Below are positions 8,991-16,687 of a DNA stretch of 40,403 nt, in pieces. Both the position numbers and the translations under genes were made by a program. Within the stretch, counting starts at the first letter, position 1; each line of letters begins with the position of its first letter. The DNA is taken from positions 1 to 40,403 of the forward strand of contig DUBX01000007.1 in the NCBI GenBank assembly GCA_012960115.1, in the 5' to 3' direction. The stretch comes from Porticoccaceae bacterium (GTDB lineage Bacteria > Pseudomonadota > Gammaproteobacteria > Pseudomonadales > Porticoccaceae). The notes below the pieces were generated by a model. It was given only the letters and a program-made list of their open reading frames with translations. It made no database searches and was not told the origin of the DNA.

Positions 8991-10115
8991 ATGGCACTTA
9001 TTCTTACTATCGCAATGAGCGCTGCCCTTCTAACAGCATTTATCATCGCTGTATATTGGCGAAACGTAGAATGTGAGGGAGAGATGCCCACATCTTTCTT
9101 CACCTTTATGGCCATCCTCTTCACCTCAGGTTTAGATGTGGGATTAATAATGTTTCCGATACCTGATTTTCATGTCTATGCCAACGAAGCATCCTATGCA
9201 TTTACAAACCCACTGGCGCTAGAATTTGGCTTCTGGGGGTTTTTAGTCTGGGGGTTTTATTTCACCACAATCTTTTACTTTTGCATTGTAGAGCCCAAAT
9301 TAAAATTGTTTGAAATACCTCTGATCAAATGGACAAACAACATCGTCATTATTGGAACCTGTGCCTTTACTGCCTATTTATTTTTAGTCTACCTGCCGGA
9401 CTACATCGTAGCCATTAGCGACCCTCTAAAATACGGACTGGTTGGCACTGTCGTTCTAATAGCAGCCGCATCGAGTACCCATATCCGTTATGTGAAAATA
9501 TTAAGCATAGGGTCAACTTGGTTATTTTTTGGGCTTATTTTTGGTATGTGGTGGTCGGGTGACATGGGATTTGAGGGACTTGCAAACTCAATGATGAATA
9601 TCGGTGACTACTTTTACAATATCAATCATTATCTCGCTCCTATCACTGATTATCACCAGTTTTACCTCTACTGGTGGTTTGCTTGGAGCATTATGATAGG
9701 CCAATTCATATCTCGGTTTGTCAGTGGATTAAAAGCCTGGCAGCTGTTGGTAGCCCTGTTAGTGGTGCCTTCCATTCCTATCGCAATCTGGTTTTCAGTG
9801 CTCTATTTCTACTTTGACAACGGAATAGATATTGCGAGTATTTGGCGCATTGCCATGGTGGGCGTTGGCGTAATATTTGTGATCAACTCACTTGATTCAC
9901 TGATGCGGTTATATACACGTAATATTGGTATGACCGTAGAGCGATTGGGCAGGCTGAAATATGTCGCCAGTAATTGGTTGATTATGGTTTCCTTAGTCCT
10001 GCTCTATCAGTTCACACCATTACAAATTGAATGGGTGGGGCTCGTGGTCATTGCCATTTATGCAGTTTGTTACTATCTAGTTGCTCAACGCAGACACCTA
10101 CTTAATGAGAGTTAG
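8991..10115 (+). CDS. Short BCCT-like membrane transporter
   Basis: An integral membrane protein of 374 residues with about 9-10 hydrophobic segments. Two BCCT (betaine/choline/carnitine transporter) landmarks are recognisable: FTSGLDVGLIMFPIPD in place of the family's glycine-rich G-M-G-I-G-L segment, and YWWFAWSIMIGQFISR followed by a VVPSIPIAIWFS stretch, matching the family's W-W-x-x-W-x-x-x-x-G-x-F-x-A-R signature. BCCT proteins are usually 500-700 residues; here segments equivalent to the middle of the protein and the C-terminal regulatory tail appear missing or very diverged. Transport of a quaternary or sulfonium solute is therefore possible but not assured. Whether it could serve the DMSP cluster 17 kb away is speculation. 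Confidence 0.6.
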   Translation: MALILTIAMSAALLTAFIIAVYWRNVECEGEMPTSFFTFMAILFTSGLDVGLIMFPIPDFHVYANEASYAFTNPLALEFGFWGFLVWGFYFTTIFYFCIVEPKLKLFEIPLIKWTNNIVIIGTCAFTAYLFLVYLPDYIVAISDPLKYGLVGTVVLIAAASSTHIRYVKILSIGSTWLFFGLIFGMWWSGDMGFEGLANSMMNIGDYFYNINHYLAPITDYHQFYLYWWFAWSIMIGQFISRFVSGLKAWQLLVALLVVPSIPIAIWFSVLYFYFDNGIDIASIWRIAMVGVGVIFVINSLDSLMRLYTRNIGMTVERLGRLKYVASNWLIMVSLVLLYQFTPLQIEWVGLVVIAIYAVCYYLVAQRRHLLNES

Positions 10116-10253
10116 CGCTGCCTCTAAGCGTGTTGCCAAAAAAAGCTACCTCGGTCTTAGTGAAGTATGGAAATAGACAGTTAAAGTAGTAAACCTAGAC
10201 GATTAGACCCATGAAATACTTTATAATTACCGCTTAACGATACAGGTAAAATA

Positions 10254-11243
10254 ATGTTCCCCTCAGTAATAGACTACAAGCCATTTCTCGACTGGCTACA
10301 AACCTCTGACCTGGAAGCTTGGCACGAAACCCTACCCTATCTGGTCGAGGAGCGTCTGGATGGTCGTCGCTGGGGAGATATGCCAGGTTGGCTGCAGGCA
10401 CTTGAAAGCCTTCCAGAGATGAGCGCGCAACATTATGATTTTAGTTCTGGAATGACCATTGGCAACGCCGCAGATATTACCCCAGAGGTGCGTCATCAGC
10501 TACAACAAGCCCTTATGGGGCTGCACCCCTGGCGCAAAGGGCCCTATCAACTGTTCGGCTTGCCTGTTAATACTGAATGGCGGTCAGATTGGAAATGGGA
10601 TCGCGTATTGCCTCATTTACAGTCATTAAATAACCGCTTAATTCTGGATGTCGGCTGCGGCAATGGTTACCACTGCTGGCGTATGCTCGGCGCTGGCGCC
10701 AAGCGTGTAATAGGCATTGATCCCTCAGCCAAGTTCGTTTTTCAGTTTAACGCGATTAAAAAATATGCTGGGGCTGAATTACCAATTGATGTGTTACCCA
10801 TAGGTATAGAGCACATGCCAAAAAAACTAGCCGCCTTTGATACGGTATTTTCAATGGGTATTCTTTATCACAGACGCTCACCCATGGACCACTTACGCGA
10901 ATTGCGCGAACTACTTCGTCCTGGAGGACAATTAGTCTTAGAAACTCTTGTTATCGATGGGCCTGAGGGTCAAGTATTAGTGCCTGAAGGGCGTTATGCC
11001 AAAATGCCCAACGTCTGGTTTTTGCCATCGCCAGACACCCTAACGAGTTGGATGCGAAAGCAAGGCTTTGTTAATCCCCGAGTCGTTGACATAAGTACAA
11101 CCCGAGTTGAAGAGCAGCGCAGTACAGACTGGATGACCTACGATTCACTCAGGGACTTTTTAGACCCCAACGACATTACTAAAACGGCAGAAGGCCACCC
11201 TGCACCCCTTCGCGCAGTAGTGGTTGCAGAGGCGCCCTTCTAG
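10254..11243 (+). CDS. cmoB: tRNA U34 carboxymethyltransferase CmoB
   Basis: Transfers the carboxymethyl group of carboxy-SAM to 5-hydroxyuridine at tRNA position 34, completing cmo5U. The 329-residue length fits. Family markers include KGPYQLFGLPVNTEWRSDWK before the methyltransferase domain, motif I ILDVGCGNGYHCWRM, then GIDPSAKFVFQFNAI and FSMGILYHRRSPMDHLRELR. A stretch of about 140 bp separates it from the BCCT-like gene, so it probably has its own promoter. Its partner CmoA is encoded upstream at 4524-5258. Confidence 0.95.
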   Translation: MFPSVIDYKPFLDWLQTSDLEAWHETLPYLVEERLDGRRWGDMPGWLQALESLPEMSAQHYDFSSGMTIGNAADITPEVRHQLQQALMGLHPWRKGPYQLFGLPVNTEWRSDWKWDRVLPHLQSLNNRLILDVGCGNGYHCWRMLGAGAKRVIGIDPSAKFVFQFNAIKKYAGAELPIDVLPIGIEHMPKKLAAFDTVFSMGILYHRRSPMDHLRELRELLRPGGQLVLETLVIDGPEGQVLVPEGRYAKMPNVWFLPSPDTLTSWMRKQGFVNPRVVDISTTRVEEQRSTDWMTYDSLRDFLDPNDITKTAEGHPAPLRAVVVAEAPF

Positions 11244-11263
11244 CGCGTTTAATCGCTTTATAG

Positions 11264-12379
11264 CTAGGCTTTTAAAGCCTCATAAGCTGGGACATAGTCA
11301 TAGCCCAAAGCATCAGCAACCGCCTTATAGGTAACTGAGCCCTTGTGGACATTCAAGCCACTTTGTAAATTAGCATCTCTAAACAACGCACTAATAGGAT
11401 CATCAGCTAATGCAAGGGCATAGGGAAGCGTGGCATTATTGAGCGCCAAGGTGGCTGTTCGAGCCACGCCGCCGGGCATATTGGCGACACAGTAGTGCAC
11501 TACGTCATCAACCACATAAGTGGGAGTCTGGTGGGTCGTTGCCTTGGATGTTTCGAAACAGCCACCTTGGTCAATAGCCACATCAACGACCACTGCACCT
11601 TTCTTCATTCGGCTAATCAAATCTCGGCTCAGTAACTTAGGTGCTGCCGCACCAGGAATTAGCACCGCGCCAATGACCAGATCAGCTTCCAGTGAATACT
11701 CTTCTATTGCTGTATTAGTAGAATAAACGCATTTCACTCTGCCTTCATACTCATTGTCCAACTGACGTAAACGTGGAATAGAACGGTCTAAGATAGTCAC
11801 GTCAGCGCCCATACCTACCGCCATGGATGCCGCATTATCGCCGACCACACCCCCTCCAATCACTAAAACTTTGGCAGGTGCAACACCTGGCACACCCGCC
11901 AGTAAAACACCTCGACCACCCTGAGCCTTCTCTAAATGGTGTGCGCCCGCCTGAACAGACATACGCCCAGCCACCTCTGACATAGGCGCTAACAAGGGTA
12001 ACCCGCCTTGAGCATCGGTTACTGTTTCATAGGCCACACAGGTGGCACCTGACTCTACTAACAGCTTGGTCTGCTCTGGGTCTGGTGCCAGATGAAGATA
12101 GGTGTAGAGAATTTGCCCCTCGCGCAACATTTTGCATTCATGGACTTGCGGCTCTTTTACCTTTACGATCATCTCTGCCCGAGCAAAGATATCTTCAGCT
12201 GAACGGCTTATTTCAGCACCCACAGCAATATATTGATCATCCGTAAAGTCGATGGCAGCACCGGCGTCTGCTTCAACAATCACTTGATGACCGCGTTTAA
12301 CTAACTCAAGTACTGACGCTGGCGTTAAACCAACACGGTATTCATGATTTTTGACTTCCTTAGGAACTCCTATTAACAC
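11264..12379 (-). CDS. ald: Alanine dehydrogenase
   Basis: NAD-dependent conversion between L-alanine and pyruvate plus ammonia. The protein covers the whole family: the N-terminal [18 protein letters not shown] (substrate Arg and Lys), the VKVKEPQ segment, and the Rossmann motif [17 protein letters not shown], ending at the usual position. I prefer the GTG at 12379 (371 residues, the usual length) because GGAGAG lies 7 nt upstream and the product then starts like other Ald proteins; the in-frame ATG at 12394 has no visible ribosome binding site, and its own first bases supply that GGAGAG. It is divergent from an Lrp-type regulator, a classic arrangement for alanine-induced control. Confidence 0.93.
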   Translation of the reverse strand: MLIGVPKEVKNHEYRVGLTPASVLELVKRGHQVIVEADAGAAIDFTDDQYIAVGAEISRSAEDIFARAEMIVKVKEPQVHECKMLREGQILYTYLHLAPDPEQTKLLVESGATCVAYETVTDAQGGLPLLAPMSEVAGRMSVQAGAHHLEKAQGGRGVLLAGVPGVAPAKVLVIGGGVVGDNAASMAVGMGADVTILDRSIPRLRQLDNEYEGRVKCVYSTNTAIEEYSLEADLVIGAVLIPGAAAPKLLSRDLISRMKKGAVVVDVAIDQGGCFETSKATTHQTPTYVVDDVVHYCVANMPGGVARTATLALNNATLPYALALADDPISALFRDANLQSGLNVHKGSVTYKAVADALGYDYVPAYEALKA

Positions 12380-12440
12380 AACTGTACTCTCCATTTATTA
12401 AAAAATTAAACATTAATTATTCTTAAATTCTAATCTTTTA

Positions 12441-12455
12441 TAGAAATATTTATTA
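12441..12455. promoter_or_regulatory. Candidate Lrp-type binding site between ald and lrp-like gene
   Basis: The 145-bp divergent intergenic region is very AT-rich. TAGAAATATTTATTA at this position matches the E. coli Lrp consensus (YAGHAWATTWTDCTR) at about 12 of 15 positions. A TATAAT at 12487-12492 could be the -10 of the regulator gene, though no good -35 precedes it. The match is by eye in AT-rich sequence, so it is only suggestive. Confidence 0.35.
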
Positions 12456-12538
12456 ATTATTAGCCGCTTTAACTAGATTATTTTTCTATAATACGTAAAA
12501 TATCGATATATTTTTCTGTTTAAAGGTTATTTTCTAAA

Positions 12539-13039
12539 ATGGCATCAAAACCGGACGCTGAAGGAACTGACAAACTTGGCAAAATCGACCGTAATATAAT
12601 GCGAATTCTGCAAAAAGATGGTCGCATAAGTTACACAGACCTAGCCAAACAAGTGGGCTTATCTGTAACCCCCTGTATCGAGAGGGTAAAGCGGCTTGAG
12701 CGGAACGGTTATATCTTGGGTTACAGCGCCCAAGTGTGCCCAGAAAAGCTAAACGCAGGACTAGTAGTTTTTGTTCAAATACGCCTCAACCACACCTCGC
12801 AAGAGAACTTTGAAGAGTTTCATCGTTCGGTCATCGACTTGGAGAATATTCAGAGCTGCTTTTTAGTCTCTGGCAACTACGACTATTTACTTAAAGCGCG
12901 CGTTGCCGATATGGCCGCCTATCGCGAACTTCTGGGCCACAGAATCTTAAAACTACCTGCAGTGCAAGAGTCCACAAGCTATGTTGTTATGGAGGAACTT
13001 AAGGAAACCATGTGGGTGCCCATTAGTTACAAACACTAA
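12539..13039 (+). CDS. Lrp/AsnC-family transcriptional regulator
   Basis: A 166-residue amino-acid-responsive regulator. An N-terminal helix-turn-helix (ISYTDLAKQVGLSVTPCIERVKRLERNG) is followed by the RAM/AsnC ligand-binding domain (IQSCFLVSGNYDYLLKARVADMAAY). The sequence is close to the true Lrp subgroup, which keeps CIERVKRLE in the recognition helix. Being divergent from ald makes alanine-responsive activation of ald the most likely job, as known for Lrp/AldR pairs in other bacteria. It could also be the global Lrp of this organism. Confidence 0.92.
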   Translation: MASKPDAEGTDKLGKIDRNIMRILQKDGRISYTDLAKQVGLSVTPCIERVKRLERNGYILGYSAQVCPEKLNAGLVVFVQIRLNHTSQENFEEFHRSVIDLENIQSCFLVSGNYDYLLKARVADMAAYRELLGHRILKLPAVQESTSYVVMEELKETMWVPISYKH

Positions 13040-13140
13040 CCCGCACAGTGCTACAAATATAATGAGGCTTATACCTCAGACTAGCAGACTTAAGGCTGCA
13101 CTTTAAATATGAAAAATCCACATTCAACAACAGGCATTTG

Positions 13141-13169
13141 TTGACTCAACCACGCCCCTCACCTATAGT
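13141..13169 (+). promoter_or_regulatory. Sigma-70 promoter of tRNA-Arg
   Basis: TTGACT (13141-13146) and TATAGT (13164-13169) are separated by exactly 17 bp. A GC-rich stretch (GCGGCC) follows the -10, the type of discriminator seen at growth-rate-controlled stable RNA promoters. The mature tRNA begins 28 bp after the -10. Confidence 0.75.
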
Positions 13170-13197
13170 ACGCGGCCTCAGAAATGAGAGAAAAAAT

Positions 13198-13274
13198 GCA
13201 CTCGTAGCTCAGCTGGATAGAGTACTCGGCTACGAACCGAGCGGTCGGTGGTTCGAATCCACCCGAGTGCACCA
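13198..13274 (+). tRNA. tRNA-Arg (anticodon ACG)
   Basis: A complete 77-nt cloverleaf with encoded CCA. The acceptor stem is GCACTCG/CGAGTGC (13198-13204 with 13264-13270), the anticodon stem is CTCGG/CCGAG (13225-13229 with 13237-13241) with loop CTACGAA, and the T-arm is GGTGG-TTCGAAT-CCACC. The anticodon ACG at 13232-13234 would be converted to ICG by TadA to read CGU, CGC and CGA. It stands alone, with its own promoter and terminator. Confidence 0.97.
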
Positions 13275-13281
13275 TATACGT

Positions 13282-13312
13282 AAAACCTCACCCCAAAAGG
13301 GTGGGGTTTTTT
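13282..13312 (+). terminator. Rho-independent terminator after tRNA-Arg
   Basis: Stem ACCTCACCC/GGGTGGGGT (one G-U pair) closes a short A-rich loop and runs directly into six T residues. It lies 7 bp after the tRNA CCA end. Confidence 0.88.
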
Positions 13313-13467
13313 GTTATAGGATGACCAAGAAAAAAGAGAGAATGACAGGCGCCGCAATATGCATAATTTAGGATTTTGGCGCCAAGAATACTTTAATTTA
13401 TTACCATTTCTTTTAGTGAAATCAAGTGTTAGCATAACTTTAGGCTATTGCAATTATACGGTGTGTT

Positions 13468-14850
13468 ATGCGTTCTCTGATTTGGTTAATCTGCATTATA
13501 TTGATGACATCTTGTGGCGGTGGTGGCAGTTCTAGCGACCAACCTGCACCCGTACCTGTATCACCAACAGACCCCTGCGCGCAGTCTGACTGCAACGCGT
13601 GGCAAGAAGCTACGCCAGCGTCAGTTGGGATGGATTCTGCAAAATTAAATGCCGCATTTGATTATGCTTTTGGTGACGGGAGCTTCACGCAAGCCACTGT
13701 GGTTATTAAAGATAATAAGCTGATTGAAGAGCGCTATCGCGGGATTCTTGACGGCGAGTTGGCTACTGTAACGGCTAGTCTTGGACTCGACGCAACAACA
13801 ATTAATGGCCTCTTTGGTACTAAAGACAAAGACAGCCTGGCATCGTCTTGGTCCACGGCAAAATCATTTGCTAGCGTCTTAGTCGGCATTGCTCTGGAGC
13901 AGGGGTTAATAACCTCTTTAAGTGAAAGTGCGTCTGTGTATATCACCGAGTGGGCTGATGATGAGCGAGCAACTATTACTCTTCGTCAGTTACTTGATAT
14001 GCGCTCTGGCATGCCGACAGTCTGCTTTGATCAAACAACGGGAAGTCTTGGCACCTGCACAACCGCTGAGGGTTCTGGTGGCAGCCTGGTCTTTTCAAAC
14101 AATCAGATGGACGCCTGCCTGGCGCGCGAGCTGGCAGAAACCGGTGTCATACAACCCTGGTACAGCAGTACTGCGGTCTATCAGGCCGGTGCCTGGCTGT
14201 ATTCCAACTGTGACACCATGGTCATTGGCGAAATCTTATATCGCGCCACGGGTAAAGACCTTGAGACCTATGCCGACATTAATTTGTTTTCTAAACTGGG
14301 CATTACCGCGCAGTGGTGGCAGGATAATGACTCAACTGATCAGGTTGATGGCAACTATCTGGCTTACTGCTGTTTAGATATGACCCCGCGGGATTTTGCC
14401 AAATTTGGTCAACTGCTCCTCAATAATGGTGTATGGAATGAAGAACAGGTTTTACCTAGTTCATATATCGATAAGATCAAAAACATCACCGCTGACTCAC
14501 AGGTCGCCGAATACAATGGCGCCTTTAGTTACGGCCTAAAATTTTGGACTATCGGATCCATAACGCAGCCTGACGGAACAATATTTCCTGACGCCAATAC
14601 TATTTACTCAACTATCGGCTTTGATGGGCAGTATATTATGATCGACTTTGAGAACAACATGGTTGTAGCACGTAACAGCCTTTATCAACCTGTTCTCAAT
14701 GGCAGTGGTGAACGCAAAATGGCTATTACCGCAGCAGGTATAGCTCAATCTGACTTTGTTGCGACTCTGCCGCAAGGCACCGGCGTGTCAGCCAACTCAA
14801 ACTTTAGCCCGGCTAACTTTCTCTATCGAGTAAACCAAGCAATACAGTAA
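13468..14850 (+). CDS. Beta-lactamase-family serine hydrolase lipoprotein
   Basis: A 460-residue secreted hydrolase of the class C beta-lactamase / esterase fold. The N-terminus is a lipoprotein signal ending in MTSC (Cys16) followed by a flexible GGGGSSS linker. The catalytic S-x-x-K is Ser129-Thr-Ala-Lys132 (SWSTAKSFASVL), and a YSN triad element appears in AWLYSNCDTM. Cysteine-rich insertions (CFDQTTGSLGTC and the later YCCLDM) suggest disulfides, consistent with an envelope location. Relatives include esterases, D-amino peptidases and 6-aminohexanoate-dimer hydrolases; a role in antibiotic resistance is not implied. An AT-rich upstream region after the tRNA terminator probably holds its promoter. 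Confidence 0.85.
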   Translation: MRSLIWLICIILMTSCGGGGSSSDQPAPVPVSPTDPCAQSDCNAWQEATPASVGMDSAKLNAAFDYAFGDGSFTQATVVIKDNKLIEERYRGILDGELATVTASLGLDATTINGLFGTKDKDSLASSWSTAKSFASVLVGIALEQGLITSLSESASVYITEWADDERATITLRQLLDMRSGMPTVCFDQTTGSLGTCTTAEGSGGSLVFSNNQMDACLARELAETGVIQPWYSSTAVYQAGAWLYSNCDTMVIGEILYRATGKDLETYADINLFSKLGITAQWWQDNDSTDQVDGNYLAYCCLDMTPRDFAKFGQLLLNNGVWNEEQVLPSSYIDKIKNITADSQVAEYNGAFSYGLKFWTIGSITQPDGTIFPDANTIYSTIGFDGQYIMIDFENNMVVARNSLYQPVLNGSGERKMAITAAGIAQSDFVATLPQGTGVSANSNFSPANFLYRVNQAIQ

Positions 14851-14869
14851 AACCGTCTCTCCATCGTAC

Positions 14870-15547
14870 TTAGATAGCGGCCTTAGGCTCCACGGGATAC
14901 CTAACAAGCAAGGTCGCAGCGCGTAATAGAACGGCATAAGCAATTAGCTCAAATACCTCTTCAAAGAACACGTGGTGGGTAAACGAAACTTTCTCACATA
15001 TATCACCAACAATCAGTAGTACGCCTGATGCTAGCGTCATGACTCCCGGTTTACTAACTAGAAATTGTTTAGCCAAACCAATATAAAACCTTAACCGCAT
15101 CAATGCCGATATGACCATGGTTCCGAAGGCTAGAGCCAACAATAGGTTACGGCCAGAGCCAGAGCCCCATTGAACCAAAAATGCCGAAAGGTTAAGCTCG
15201 TCAATATCGATTTCACGAAGTAAAAATCCTACCGTCAACCACACAAAAAATACGCACAATAGTCTATCACTCCTACGTGACTGGAGCATGGACACCATAT
15301 ATACAGCTAACACCGCTAACAGGGTTAAAGCCTGAAGGTTTTCCAATAAATGATTCTCGCCAAAAACCTCAAAATCTTTAAGTATAAATACAGAATACCC
15401 TGACCAAACAATAGCCAAGATGATTACACTCTCGGTCAACATTGCAAGTGGTGTTAATAATTTCAAATTAGCAACTCCCTTGAGATCCTTTTTTGTATGA
15501 ACTCTAACCGAGCTTGGGCCGAGCATTATTATTATTTTTAAACTCAA
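14870..15547 (-). CDS. Multi-pass inner-membrane protein of unknown function
   Basis: I do not recognise a family. The 225-residue product has about five to six hydrophobic segments (around residues 30-50, 68-88, 98-110, 130-150, 170-185 and 195-212) separated by charged loops, for example SRRSDR and LREIDIDEL. A conserved-looking acidic/histidine patch, VSFTHHVFFEEVFELIAY, lies in the last third and could be a metal or haem site. The start is uncertain: the first 35 residues are polar and an internal Met lies just before the first membrane segment. It stands alone and converges on the preceding lipoprotein gene. Confidence 0.6.
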   Translation of the reverse strand: MSLKIIIMLGPSSVRVHTKKDLKGVANLKLLTPLAMLTESVIILAIVWSGYSVFILKDFEVFGENHLLENLQALTLLAVLAVYMVSMLQSRRSDRLLCVFFVWLTVGFLLREIDIDELNLSAFLVQWGSGSGRNLLLALAFGTMVISALMRLRFYIGLAKQFLVSKPGVMTLASGVLLIVGDICEKVSFTHHVFFEEVFELIAYAVLLRAATLLVRYPVEPKAAI

Positions 15548-15675
15548 AGATTTCGTCTAACGCGACTAATGGGTCACAATGATCCTTTACTTTAGGTATG
15601 CGAGGAACTATTACATCGCTAGAATTCTCGCCAATGATAATTCATTTTTACTTAATAAGTTACTAGGATTTGACC

Positions 15676-16641
15676 ATGGCTTTACCCGCAATACTTTCAC
15701 AACGCTTAAGATTACCTGTCGTCGCGGCGCCTCTTTTTATTATTTCTAACCCAGATCTTGTTATCGCCCAGTGTAAAGCGGGTGTTGTGGGCTCTTTCCC
15801 TGCGCTTAATGCACGACCCGAGGCTGAACTAGACCGTTGGCTCGAAAGAATCACCACCGAATTAGCAGAATATGATGCAGCCAATCCTGACAATCCCTCC
15901 GCTCCCTTTGCAGTCAATCAGATTGTTCATGAATCCAATAATCGGCTGCAACATGATGTTGAAATGTGTGTGAAATGGAAAGTGCCTATTGTTATTACCT
16001 CTCTTGGTGCGAAAGAATTTGTAAATGAAGCAGTACATTCTTACGGCGGCATTGTATTGCACGACATTATTAATAATCGTTTCGCCAAAAAAGCAATAGC
16101 GAAAGGCGCTGATGGTTTAATTGCTGTAGCTGCCGGAGCTGGCGGTCACGCTGGCGCCTTGTCTCCTTTTGCGTTAGTCCAAGAGTTACGAGAATGGTTC
16201 GATGGTCCACTTCTGCTGTCTGGGTCAATAGCCAATGGTGAAGCAGTCTTGGCATCACAAGCCATGGGCGCTGATCTAGCCTACATAGGGTCGGCCTTTA
16301 TCGCCACGGAGGAAGCTAATGCTGAGCAACCCTACAAGCAGTCCATCGTCGACCATAATGCGGATGATATTGTCTTAAGCACCCTATTTACCGGTGTCAG
16401 TGGTAATTATCTAAAACCGTCCATAATTTCTGCGGGGATGGATCCTGATAATCTACCTGAGAGTGATCCATCTAAAATGAGCTTTGGCTCTGGAGGTGAC
16501 TCTGATGCAAAGGCATGGAAAGACATCTGGGGCTGCGGTCAGGGTATCGGTGCAGTAAAAGCGGTTCTCACGGCTGGACAGCTAGTTGACCAAATCGAAA
16601 AAGAATACAATGCAGCCAAATCTAGGTTAGCCAATATCTAG
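15676..16641 (+). CDS. NAD(P)H-dependent flavin oxidoreductase (nitronate monooxygenase family)
   Basis: An FMN-dependent TIM-barrel enzyme of the 2-nitropropane dioxygenase/nitronate monooxygenase family. Visible elements are LPVVAAPLF at the start of the barrel, GVVGSFPALNAR, the phosphate-binding AVAAGAGGHAG, and GPLLLSGSIANGEAVLASQAMGADLAYIGS near the end. I start it at ATG 15676 (321 residues): AGGA at 15665-15668 sits 7 nt upstream. An in-frame TTG 6 bases earlier is less likely. Members detoxify nitronates or act on enoyl/quinone substrates; which applies cannot be told from sequence. A Baeyer-Villiger-like monooxygenase converges from the other strand. Confidence 0.88.
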   Translation: MALPAILSQRLRLPVVAAPLFIISNPDLVIAQCKAGVVGSFPALNARPEAELDRWLERITTELAEYDAANPDNPSAPFAVNQIVHESNNRLQHDVEMCVKWKVPIVITSLGAKEFVNEAVHSYGGIVLHDIINNRFAKKAIAKGADGLIAVAAGAGGHAGALSPFALVQELREWFDGPLLLSGSIANGEAVLASQAMGADLAYIGSAFIATEEANAEQPYKQSIVDHNADDIVLSTLFTGVSGNYLKPSIISAGMDPDNLPESDPSKMSFGSGGDSDAKAWKDIWGCGQGIGAVKAVLTAGQLVDQIEKEYNAAKSRLANI

Positions 16642-16687
16642 ATATTCTGACTCGGGGTAGCACGCTACCACGATTTAATGACAAGCC

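Noticed and set aside
11266..11280. AGGCTTTTAAAGCCT palindrome as a cmoB terminator
   Set aside because: It lies over the last codons of ald, is AT-rich in the stem centre and has no T-run.
13198..13274. tRNA-Arg as attachment site of an integrated element
   Set aside because: No integrase gene is in the window and no repeat of the tRNA 3' end was noticed; the following genes look chromosomal.
13468..14850. Antibiotic-resistance beta-lactamase
   Set aside because: Only the serine-hydrolase fold and S-x-x-K are shown; the lipoprotein anchor and cysteine-rich inserts fit environmental esterase/peptidase relatives better.
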